NCBI GenBank assembly: GCA_946534585.1 | Contig: CAMNCV010000148.1 | Span: 1-46,432 of the forward strand | DNA length: 46,432 bases | Direction: 5' to 3' | Source: an uncultured Prevotellaceae bacterium | GTDB taxonomy: Bacteria > Bacteroidota > Bacteroidia > Bacteroidales > Bacteroidaceae | Part shown: one piece after another, positions 24,955 to 32,656 of the stretch | How positions within the stretch are numbered: the stretch's first letter is position 1 | Layout: each line of letters opens with the position of its first letter | The notes under the pieces: generated by a model | What the model saw: the letters and a program-made list of their open reading frames with translations, nothing else | What the model was told of the DNA's origin: nothing | Databases searched by the model: none | Translations under genes and position numbers: made by a program

Positions 24955-27642
24955 ATGAACAGAATTACAACACTTATCCTTTCTATCTTTGCCTTTACTG
25001 TTATCAATGCAGCCGAGGGCTGGAACTCAGAACTCTATCGACAAATTGAGAGCCGCATAGTTGCTCCTACGTTTAAGGACAAGACGTATAACATTAAGAA
25101 ATTCGGTGCTTCTCCGAAGAATACCGCAGCCAAAAATCAAACAGCAATCAACAAAGCTATCGAAAAGTGCTCACAGAAGGGTGGCGGCACTGTAATCGTG
25201 CAGGGCGGCACATACCTTACGGGCGCCATACGTATGCAATCAAACGTAAACCTGCGAATCGAGAAGGACGCCACTATACTTTTTGCATACGAACCTGACC
25301 TCTATCCGCTTGTCAAGACGCGCTGGGAGGGTCTTGACCTAATGAACTATTCTCCATGCATCTATGCCTATCAAGCAGAGAACATTGCCATCAGCGGTGA
25401 GGGAACCATTGATGGCGGTGGTGAGAATGAGACATGGTGGCAATGGTGCGGTGCCAAAAAGTTCGGTTTCAATGAACATACGCCGCAGTCGCAGGCAATG
25501 CCATACCTTGGCAGCGATAAGTTTGGCAAGGATTCCTTGGGTAATCAGATGAGCAACCGCAACACACTGTTGTGGATGTCAGACAATAACATACCTGTTG
25601 AACAGCGTATCTTCGGCAAAGGCCATGGTATGCGTCCGCAGCTGGTAAACTTCTACGAGTGCAAGAACATACTTATTGAGGGTGTCACGATGCTGCGCTC
25701 TCCTTTCTGGGTAATCACCCCTACCCTTTCAAAGAACATCACCGTGCGTAAGTTGAAAATTATCAACGAAGGACCTAACGGCGATGGTTGCGACCCAGAG
25801 TCATGCGAGGACGTACTCATCGAAGACTGTATATTCCACACTGGCGACGATTGTATAGCCATCAAGAGCGGACGCAACGCTGACGGACGACGCGCCAATG
25901 TACCTTCACAGAACATCATCATACGCCGTTGTACTATGGAGGACGGACATGGCGGTGTAGTACTTGGCTCTGAGATTTCAGGCGGCGTGCGCAACGTGTT
26001 TGCAGAGGACTGCAAGATGGATTCGCCGAACCTTGACCGCGTGTTGCGCATCAAGACCAACACCTGTCGCGGCGGTGTTACGGAAAACGTATATATGCGC
26101 AACGTAGAAGTAGGTCAATGCCGCGAGGCCGTGCTGCGCATTAACCTCGTATATGAGCCTCGCGAGCAGGCTAAGCGCGGCTTTATTCCAACGGTGCGTA
26201 ATGTATATATGGAGAACGTAACCTGTCAGAAGTCACGTTACGGCATCTTGCTCAACGGACTTGAGGATAATGATAATATATATAATATAAATGTAAAGAA
26301 CTGTACATTTAATGGCGTTGAGCAGGAGAAAGTACGCAAGACTGGAAAATGTCATGACATACACTTCGACAACCTCCGCATCAACGGCGAACTGGTACTG
26401 TCTGAGCCTCCTTTCAAACATTACTCTGAGTGGATGGCATGGAGCGAGATGCAGCGCGTGCCTAACCCTATCTACCTTGACTTCACTGACCCTGCAAAGC
26501 GTCCAAACGGCAAGTGGTCTTACGTCATGGGCATCGAACTTGAGGGAATACTCGATACTTGGCTGGCATACCAGAATCCTATCTTCAAGGATTATGTGAT
26601 ACGTTATCCCGAGCAGATGATTAAGGCCGACGGCACGACCACCGGTTATGACATTAAGGCTTACAATCTTGACAACATTCGTCCGGCACGTTTCATTCTC
26701 AGAGCAAACCGTCTGTTCCCACACGAGGGTTCAGATAAGGCACTTCAGACTTTCTTCCGTCAGCTTGAGGAACAGCCTCGCACAAAGGAAGGTGTATGGT
26801 GGCACAAGGAAATATACCACTGGCAGGTATGGCTCGACGGCATCTATATGGGACTGCCTTTCTACACCCTTTCCGCTGCAGAACTGAAAGGCGACAAGGC
26901 AGCGAAGAAATACTATGATGATGCCGTTGACCAGATAGGCAAGACTTTCCAGCGCACATACGATGCAAAGACTGGTCTGTGGAAACACGCATGGGACGAG
27001 ACACACACCATGTTCTGGGCAAACAAGGAGACAGGACTGTCACAGCATACTTGGGCTCGCGCCATGGGATGGTTCGTGATGGCAATGGTAGAGATTCTCG
27101 ATGCCCTGCCTGAGGGCTACGACCGCCGCGGCGAGGTGGTTGACATGTTGCAGCAGGCAATGACCGCCGTGCTGAACTACCAGGACAAGAAGAGTGGTGT
27201 TTGGTTTGACGTGATGGATGTTAATGATCCCAAGAACTACCTTGAGTCAACCGCTACGGCTATGTTTACTTATGCACTGTTGAAGGGCGCGCGCCTGGGT
27301 TATCTGCCTACTAAAGATAACTGGGCAGTGGGCAACAAGGAATGGCCTCTGTGTGAGAAAGCGAAGGCTGCCGGTGCAGAGAAATATGACTTCAAGGCAG
27401 AAGGTGTGAAGGCATACAATAATATGCTGAAGCACTTTATAAAGGTTAACGACGACAAGACCATCAGTCTTACACGCTGCTGTGCTGTCAGCGGCCTCGG
27501 TCCGGAGAAAAGTCCTAACCGCGATGGTTCGTTTGAGTACTATATGAGCGAGCCTATCCGCGACAACGATGCCAAGGGCATTGGCCCTTTCATCTGGGCT
27601 TCGCTTGAGATGGAGCGCGACGGTTTTACTGCGGGATATTGA
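24955..27642 (+). CDS. Fused pectin enzyme: GH28 polygalacturonase plus GH105 unsaturated-uronyl hydrolase
   Basis: An 895-residue protein. The start at 24955 gives a signal peptide (1-19); the open frame upstream from 24880 overlaps the promoter. Residues about 35-480 are a GH28 beta-helix with complete catalytic set: NGDGCDPES (about 274), HTGDDCIAIKSGR (about 297-308), DGHGGVVLGSE (about 330) and RIKTN (about 363). Residues about 545-895 are a GH105 (alpha/alpha)6 barrel: WQVWLDGIYMGLPFY, HAWDE and QHTWARAMGWFVMAMVEI. GH28 would cut galacturonan or rhamnogalacturonan backbone; GH105 removes the unsaturated uronate left by pectate or RG lyases. Combining both in one chain suggests periplasmic handling of short pectic oligomers (inference). 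Confidence 0.9.
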   Translation: MNRITTLILSIFAFTVINAAEGWNSELYRQIESRIVAPTFKDKTYNIKKFGASPKNTAAKNQTAINKAIEKCSQKGGGTVIVQGGTYLTGAIRMQSNVNLRIEKDATILFAYEPDLYPLVKTRWEGLDLMNYSPCIYAYQAENIAISGEGTIDGGGENETWWQWCGAKKFGFNEHTPQSQAMPYLGSDKFGKDSLGNQMSNRNTLLWMSDNNIPVEQRIFGKGHGMRPQLVNFYECKNILIEGVTMLRSPFWVITPTLSKNITVRKLKIINEGPNGDGCDPESCEDVLIEDCIFHTGDDCIAIKSGRNADGRRANVPSQNIIIRRCTMEDGHGGVVLGSEISGGVRNVFAEDCKMDSPNLDRVLRIKTNTCRGGVTENVYMRNVEVGQCREAVLRINLVYEPREQAKRGFIPTVRNVYMENVTCQKSRYGILLNGLEDNDNIYNINVKNCTFNGVEQEKVRKTGKCHDIHFDNLRINGELVLSEPPFKHYSEWMAWSEMQRVPNPIYLDFTDPAKRPNGKWSYVMGIELEGILDTWLAYQNPIFKDYVIRYPEQMIKADGTTTGYDIKAYNLDNIRPARFILRANRLFPHEGSDKALQTFFRQLEEQPRTKEGVWWHKEIYHWQVWLDGIYMGLPFYTLSAAELKGDKAAKKYYDDAVDQIGKTFQRTYDAKTGLWKHAWDETHTMFWANKETGLSQHTWARAMGWFVMAMVEILDALPEGYDRRGEVVDMLQQAMTAVLNYQDKKSGVWFDVMDVNDPKNYLESTATAMFTYALLKGARLGYLPTKDNWAVGNKEWPLCEKAKAAGAEKYDFKAEGVKAYNNMLKHFIKVNDDKTISLTRCCAVSGLGPEKSPNRDGSFEYYMSEPIRDNDAKGIGPFIWASLEMERDGFTAGY

Positions 27643-27758
27643 TAATGCAGAAGTCAAAATGCAGAATGTAAAATTCCTAATGCATAATTCTTTAATAACG
27701 CAAGTATAGCCAATTTAAAAATATAGCCCTATAATCAATAAAGAAAGGAAAACAACTT

Positions 27759-28451
27759 ATGAAGACTATTAAGATTATCGCCGTAGTACTCGGCCTGAGC
27801 ATCTGCATTACTGGCTGTAACACGTGGAACAATATGAGCAAAACAGGTCAGGGTGCCATCATTGGTACTGGCGGAGGTGCAGCTCTTGGCAGCATCATTG
27901 GTGCCATTGCAGGCAACACTGGCATCGGTGCAGTTATCGGCGGAGCCGTAGGTGCGGGCGCTGGTGCAATCATTGGCAACCGCATGGACAAGGTAAAGAA
28001 AGCTGCTCAGCAGCAACTGCCTAACGCTACGGTAGAGACCGTGAAAGATGACAACAACCTCGATGCCGTAAAGGTAACGTTCAACTCGGGCATACTCTTC
28101 GCCACCAACAAGGCTGACCTTAGCCAGGCAAGTAAGAACGAGCTTAACAATCTGGCAAACATCATGAAACAGAACACAGACGTAAGCGTTGACGTAAGAG
28201 GCTATACCGACTCTACTGGTTCTGACGAAATAAACAATCCCCTGTCAGTAAGCCGTGCGCAGAGCGTAGTCAACTATCTTACGCAGAACGGTGTGGCTTA
28301 CAGCCAGATGAAGAATGTCAACGGCTATGGTTCCTCTAACCCCGTGGCAAGCAACGAAACTGCCGAGGGACGACAGAAGAACCGCCGCGTTGAGATTTTC
28401 CTCTATGCTTCGCAGGAGATGATTAACGCCGCACAGCAGCAGGCACAGTAA
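27759..28451 (+). CDS. OmpA-family lipoprotein with glycine-zipper segment
   Basis: A 230-residue protein. Signal peptide ends in the lipobox ITGC, with acylated Cys20. Residues about 32-75 are a glycine-zipper hydrophobic segment (GAIIGTGGGAALGSIIGAIA, then GAVIGGAVGAGAGAIIGNRMD). Residues about 105-220 are an OmpA-like peptidoglycan-binding domain: FNSGILFATNKADLS, VRGYTDSTGSDEINNPLS, SRAQSVVNYL and GRQKNRRVEIFL, with the diaminopimelate-contacting Asp/Arg positions present. It likely anchors the outer membrane to the wall (Pal/YiaD-like). No clear promoter in the 115 bp upstream; a terminator follows. Confidence 0.9.
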   Translation: MKTIKIIAVVLGLSICITGCNTWNNMSKTGQGAIIGTGGGAALGSIIGAIAGNTGIGAVIGGAVGAGAGAIIGNRMDKVKKAAQQQLPNATVETVKDDNNLDAVKVTFNSGILFATNKADLSQASKNELNNLANIMKQNTDVSVDVRGYTDSTGSDEINNPLSVSRAQSVVNYLTQNGVAYSQMKNVNGYGSSNPVASNETAEGRQKNRRVEIFLYASQEMINAAQQQAQ

Positions 28452-28488
28452 TGACAAACAAATAGTTTTCTCAAAAATACTCATTGTT

Positions 28489-28529
28489 ACGAGGGCAAAG
28501 CAAACGACACGCATTGTCCTCGTTTTTTT
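28489..28529 (+). terminator. Terminator of the OmpA-type lipoprotein gene
   Basis: ACGAGGGCAAAGC pairs with GCATTGTCCTCGT (one G-U, one mismatch), followed by seven T. Confidence 0.8.
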
Positions 28530-28548
28530 ATTTCTTTACTCCATAAAA

Positions 28549-28580
28549 TTTGGTATTTTAATCTTTTATTCGTAACTTTG
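28549..28580 (+). promoter_or_regulatory. Promoter of the M6 protease gene
   Basis: TTTG (28549-28552), 20 bp, TAACTTTG (28573-28580); ATG at 28607. Confidence 0.78.
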
Positions 28581-28606
28581 CATATTAAATACATAGATAA
28601 ACGAAT

Positions 28607-30520
28607 ATGAAGAAACTTTACATACTACCTTTTTTACTTGCCGTATGCACCATGATGTACGCTGCCAAGGCTGCATATATATCAAGGATGATAACGTTGC
28701 AAGATGGTCGCACAGTCATCGTTCACATGCAAGGTGACGAGAATCTGCACTTCCTTTATAGCGATGACGGCGAACTGATAATACAGGATTCGCTGGGTTA
28801 CCACGTGGCTACGGATGCAGAGAAAGACAGTCTCGACAGGCGCATAGAGCAATACTCGCGCGAGAGCGAAGTAGCACAAGCAAAGGCATTGGCAGGCCTG
28901 CGTGCCAACACAGGCGAAAGCATCGAAGGGTACCAGCTGTTCCCACACGTCGGCAAGCAGAAGGTTCTGGTGCTTATGGCTGAGTTCTCCGATGTAAAGT
29001 TTACATTTTCAAAGAACAACGTTTCAAACTTATTCAACAGCAGTTCTATTACTAACACATTCACTAACAAGTCAGCAAGTTACACCTCTGGACAAGCAGA
29101 CACCATAAGGCGTAACTATCCATACTACAGTTACAGTTCCGTAAAGGAATACTTCAAAGCCAGCAGCGACGGGCAGTTTGAGCCATCGTTTGATGTGTTC
29201 GGTCCCTATACGTTATCAAAGTCTGCTAAATATTATGGAAATGGTAAAGATGAAAGAATAAAAGAGTTCCTAGTTGAACTATGTGATTCTGCTAACACTG
29301 ACGTAGATTTCTCTGAATACGACCAAGATGGCGACGGCTATGCAGACCTCGTATATGTGATATTTGCTGGTTATGGAGCCAACACATCAGGCGACGATAA
29401 CTTAATATGGTCTAAATGCGGCGGAACAAATGTTGGGACTTACGACGGTGTAAAGGTCTATAGATACGGTGTCAATAACGAACTACTGGGTTATGAAGGC
29501 TGGGCCAGCAAGCTTTACATCACAGGCATAGGAGTAATCTGCCATGAATTTAGCCATGCTCTCGGACTGCCTGATTTCTATCCCACGGCAGATTGGTTTA
29601 CAGAAGTTAAGATAGGTGATGTAACAAAAAAAATAAGAGATTGTACTTTGTATGATAATCAGTCAATGGAAGACTGGGATTTGATGGACAACGGTTTTAA
29701 TGTGAAAGGCACTTGCTGGCCTCCTCTCTACTCGGCATACGAGCGTGAACTGATGGGGTGGACTAAAATTGACACTCTCAATGCGCCGTCTGACATTACC
29801 ATGAAACCACTGCTTCACGGTGGCAAGGCCTTTAAAATAATGAATGACAATGATGCCACTGGCAATGAGTATTGGATTTTAGAAGTATTCTCTGCTGACT
29901 CTCTATCAGAGAAATGGCACCAATATATGCCTGGCTACGGATTGCTCATAACCCACGTCAACTACAACGCTGACGCGTTCACCTCTTTTCAGCTGGATGA
30001 ATATCATCAGCCTGTAACAAAAAACTACGTAAACAATACTCAAGGCTCGCCACGCATAACGATAATACCAGCCGATGGCTATCTTCCTACGTCATACAGG
30101 CAGAATACTACCAATCCCTTATGGGAAATGGGGTATGACACATTTGAAATCCAATTAGCTGGCGACACTTATCCTGGTACTCTGGGCATCACTGAGTTCA
30201 ACAACTACAAGGCTTATACCGGCATTGTTGACAAGCCGATAACAGAAATCACGCAATATAACGATTTCTCTGTGTCATTCAAGTTTATGGGTGGTGCGCC
30301 GACCTTGTTGGGTGACGTAAACAATGACACCTATATTACCATGGCTGATGCAAACGCCGTAGTGAATTATTACCTTGCTGAAGATAAAGACAACATTACC
30401 AATTTCAATATTGAAGCAGCAGATGTAAACAAAGACGAAAAAATCTCCATGGCTGATGCCAATGCAATAGTCAACATCTACCTGAGTAACGATACAGGAA
30501 ACAACGAATCTAATGAATAA
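28607..30520 (+). CDS. Secreted M6-family metalloprotease with dockerin-like C-terminus
   Basis: A 637-residue protein with a signal peptide (about 1-22). Zinc site HEFSH at 313-317 followed by ALGLPDFY (HExxHxxGxxD), as in immune-inhibitor-A-type M6 proteases; a DQDGDGYAD calcium-type loop at 239-247 precedes it. Residues about 572-637 hold two 22-residue EF-hand-like repeats (GDVNNDTYITMADANAVVNY and AADVNKDEKISMADANAIVN), the layout of a type I dockerin. No cohesin is visible in the window; in Prevotella such repeats may serve as a calcium-stabilised end or surface contact. It would cleave host or dietary protein outside the cell (inference). Own promoter and terminator. Confidence 0.88.
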   Translation: MKKLYILPFLLAVCTMMYAAKAAYISRMITLQDGRTVIVHMQGDENLHFLYSDDGELIIQDSLGYHVATDAEKDSLDRRIEQYSRESEVAQAKALAGLRANTGESIEGYQLFPHVGKQKVLVLMAEFSDVKFTFSKNNVSNLFNSSSITNTFTNKSASYTSGQADTIRRNYPYYSYSSVKEYFKASSDGQFEPSFDVFGPYTLSKSAKYYGNGKDERIKEFLVELCDSANTDVDFSEYDQDGDGYADLVYVIFAGYGANTSGDDNLIWSKCGGTNVGTYDGVKVYRYGVNNELLGYEGWASKLYITGIGVICHEFSHALGLPDFYPTADWFTEVKIGDVTKKIRDCTLYDNQSMEDWDLMDNGFNVKGTCWPPLYSAYERELMGWTKIDTLNAPSDITMKPLLHGGKAFKIMNDNDATGNEYWILEVFSADSLSEKWHQYMPGYGLLITHVNYNADAFTSFQLDEYHQPVTKNYVNNTQGSPRITIIPADGYLPTSYRQNTTNPLWEMGYDTFEIQLAGDTYPGTLGITEFNNYKAYTGIVDKPITEITQYNDFSVSFKFMGGAPTLLGDVNNDTYITMADANAVVNYYLAEDKDNITNFNIEAADVNKDEKISMADANAIVNIYLSNDTGNNESNE

Positions 30521-30597
30521 AGGTGGATTCTATAATTAGCTTTGTCAACCCACATTTTAAGTTTAATATTACGGTGGTAATTCATAGAACCCACCTA
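30521..30597. repeat. Dispersed element copy B, with inverted ends
   Basis: The 52-bp core at 30544-30595 matches copy A (10783-10834) at 50 of 52 positions. Here the left flank, GGTGGATTCTATAATTA, is the inverted counterpart of the right end, TAATTCATAGAACCCACC. The whole 77 bp could fold as a cruciform or work as a tiny non-autonomous element. It starts right at the stop codon of the M6 protease gene. Confidence 0.75.
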
Positions 30598-30601
30598 AAG
30601 C

Positions 30602-30641
30602 AAGTGGGAAGTTCCTCAAAACAGGAACTTCCCACTTTTTT
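30602..30641 (+). terminator. Terminator of the M6 protease gene
   Basis: Perfect 15-bp stem AAGTGGGAAGTTCCT / AGGAACTTCCCACTT with a 6-nt loop and T-run. Confidence 0.9.
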
Positions 30642-30715
30642 CGTTATTTATTCTTATTGCATTTTCCTCTCCGATGGCATAGACACATCTGAAGTCATCC
30701 ATGCGATGCGAGGTC

Positions 30716-32233
30716 TTACTGGTGCTGCTCGCGCAGCAGGTCGTTGACGGTTTTCACTGGGTTAAAGGTGCCGAGCGGTACCTCAACGAATACCGTTGAC
30801 CAGTCGCTCATGGCTCCGTTCCACAAGCCCGGTAGTTCCAAAGCCTGCAGTTCCTTGCCGTTCTTTGACTTCTGAGAGATGAAACCCGTGGATGGGTCAA
30901 CGTATTTCGGCAGGTCAAACGCATCGCCCTTGTAGTCGCGCACTGCGCAAACAAGATCTACAGGGTTAAAGTGTGTTCCCTCGGTAAACATCTTCATGTA
31001 CTCCGTGTTAGACTTGTCTATCTGGCTACTCTCAAGTATCTGCAGACTAACGGTGCCGTCCTGATTATAAGTAAGGAACGGACCTCCGCCAGGCTCACCT
31101 ACGTTTTTCACGACGCCACACACGCGCATAGGGCGGTTGAGCTTCTGCTTCAGATAGATTACGAGTTCGGCATCTTCCAATTCCTTAATATCTGGCTTGC
31201 GACAGCAGAGTTGTTGCTGCACGAAGCGGATAATCTCCTCCAGTTTAGCGTGGTCATAGAGACCGCTCTCAAGCACGCGCATATACTCAAATGCCTGCTT
31301 TTGCAGCGTGACCAATACGCCTGCTATAATCTGTTTCCACTCCACTGTCTCGGGTTTCAGACGGTCAGGCACCACGTTGTCTATGTTCTTTATGAATATG
31401 ATGTCTGCCTGTATGTCATTAAGGTTCTCTATGAGTGCGCCGTGACCGCCTGGGCGGAAGAGCAGCGAACCGTCCTGATTGCGGAACGGAGTGCCGTCGG
31501 GATTTGCTGCTATGGTATCTGTTGACGGCTTCTGCTCAGAGAAACTGACATCATATTTTATGCCAAACCTATCTGCATACTGCTGCATGGTGTCAGCAAC
31601 GCGTTTCTTGAAGTAGTCGAGATGCTCATGGCTTACGGTGAAATGCACCTTCGCCTTGCCGTTTGATGCCGCATACATAGCTCCCTCTACAAGATGCTCC
31701 TCCATTGGCGTGCGTGCTCCATCGGCATATTTATGGAACAGGAGCATACCTTTTGGCAACTGACCATAGTTCAGTCCCTCTGCCTTCAGCATATTGGCAG
31801 CCACTGCCTTGTAGTTGCCCTCGCCGATAAGCGTATCAATGTCCTTTCCCTCATTTTTCTTGCACACGGCATTCAACTCGTCATAGAAAGCGAATGCCTT
31901 GATGTGGGCAAAGTATATCTTCTCAAAGTCAGTGGTGGGCACGTCATAGTCTGCATCCACGAAGGCAAACACATCCTTGAACATACGGCTTGCAGCACCG
32001 CTTGCCGGCACAAACTTCACTACTTCCTTGCCACTCGCCTTATAGTCTTCCCATGCCTTCACGTAAGCCTTCTGCTCCTCTGCCGTAGGCGCAATAATGC
32101 CCTTGCCCACTGCTGCCGCTGCCTCAAGGCGAAGAAACGGGAATCCTGTCTTGAACTGATTAAGTTGTTTTTCGATTTGCTGCTCGCTGATACCCTTTGC
32201 CGCGAGCTGTTTAAGGTCTTTTTCTTCTAACAT
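30716..32233 (-). CDS. DUF4301 family protein
   Basis: A 505-residue cytosolic-looking protein. Start 32233 (MLEEKDLKQLAAKGIS) is preferred because the promoter -7 element at 32286-32293 excludes the longer frame. The sequence matches the uncharacterised DUF4301 family of Bacteroidota over its full length: FVPASGAASRMFKDVFAF, TPMEEHLVEGAMYA, FRPGGHGALIENLNDI and ICGVVKNVGEPGGGPF-like blocks (here VCGVVKNVGEPGGGPF). The FVPASGAASRMFK and GGHGALIENL stretches resemble sugar-nucleotidyltransferase signature segments (weak inference). No function is established. Convergent with the M6 gene, divergent from the M16 gene. Confidence 0.78.
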   Translation of the reverse strand: MLEEKDLKQLAAKGISEQQIEKQLNQFKTGFPFLRLEAAAAVGKGIIAPTAEEQKAYVKAWEDYKASGKEVVKFVPASGAASRMFKDVFAFVDADYDVPTTDFEKIYFAHIKAFAFYDELNAVCKKNEGKDIDTLIGEGNYKAVAANMLKAEGLNYGQLPKGMLLFHKYADGARTPMEEHLVEGAMYAASNGKAKVHFTVSHEHLDYFKKRVADTMQQYADRFGIKYDVSFSEQKPSTDTIAANPDGTPFRNQDGSLLFRPGGHGALIENLNDIQADIIFIKNIDNVVPDRLKPETVEWKQIIAGVLVTLQKQAFEYMRVLESGLYDHAKLEEIIRFVQQQLCCRKPDIKELEDAELVIYLKQKLNRPMRVCGVVKNVGEPGGGPFLTYNQDGTVSLQILESSQIDKSNTEYMKMFTEGTHFNPVDLVCAVRDYKGDAFDLPKYVDPSTGFISQKSKNGKELQALELPGLWNGAMSDWSTVFVEVPLGTFNPVKTVNDLLREQHQ

Positions 32234-32285
32234 AGTATTGTATTTGTAGGTAGTTGATACGATTATCATCCCTGCTCTCTCCATG

Positions 32286-32317
32286 CAAAGTTACGAAATT
32301 GTTTTGTAATCAGCAAA
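32286..32317 (-). promoter_or_regulatory. Promoter of the DUF4301 gene
   Basis: Minus strand TTTG (32314-32317), 20 bp, TAACTTTG (32286-32293). Confidence 0.78.
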
Positions 32318-32366
32318 TTTTTTCATCGAAATTATTCCAAAAGGATAAAATCACCCCCTGCAATCC

Positions 32367-32492
32367 AATCGCTATCTGATTACAATGCAATCGCTATCTG
32401 ATTACACTGTAATAGCTATCTGATTACACTGTAATAGCTATCTGATTACAATGCAATCGCTATCTGATTACCTGGTAATCAGATAGCGATTG
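32367..32492. repeat. 22-bp palindromic repeat array 3
   Basis: Five direct units of exactly 22 bp start at 32367, 32389, 32411, 32433 and 32455 (AATCGCTATCTGATTAC plus linker; two units have AATAGC). The last unit is followed by an inverted copy (32475-32492), so 32454-32492 is a perfect 18-bp hairpin with a 3-nt loop. It lies between the divergent promoters of the DUF4301 and M16 genes. Confidence 0.92.
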
Positions 32493-32562
32493 GAGTTAGA
32501 CGTAATTCAGTCGTTACACGGTCGTCACACAAGGCGCTCTGCAGTCTTTTCATACTGAAAAA

Positions 32563-32594
32563 TTTGCACGAATTAAAAAAAGTATGTAACTTTG
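32563..32594 (+). promoter_or_regulatory. Promoter of the M16 protease gene
   Basis: TTTG (32563-32566), 20 bp, TAACTTTG (32587-32594); leader of about 60 nt. Confidence 0.78.
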
Positions 32595-32656
32595 TCTGTA
32601 ATTAAAAAACCGCCATGGAAATAGCCCTTCATGGCATAATAATATATTAAGGTAAA

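Noticed and set aside
27643..27758. Simple-repeat element after the GH28-GH105 gene (AAAATGCAGAATG words)
   Set aside because: Only two or three loose word copies and no inverted partner; too weak to call a repeat.
32367..32492. CRISPR array (regularly repeated short units)
   Set aside because: Units abut with a 22-bp period and the whole unit is conserved; there are no unique spacers of 25-40 bp and no cas genes in the window.
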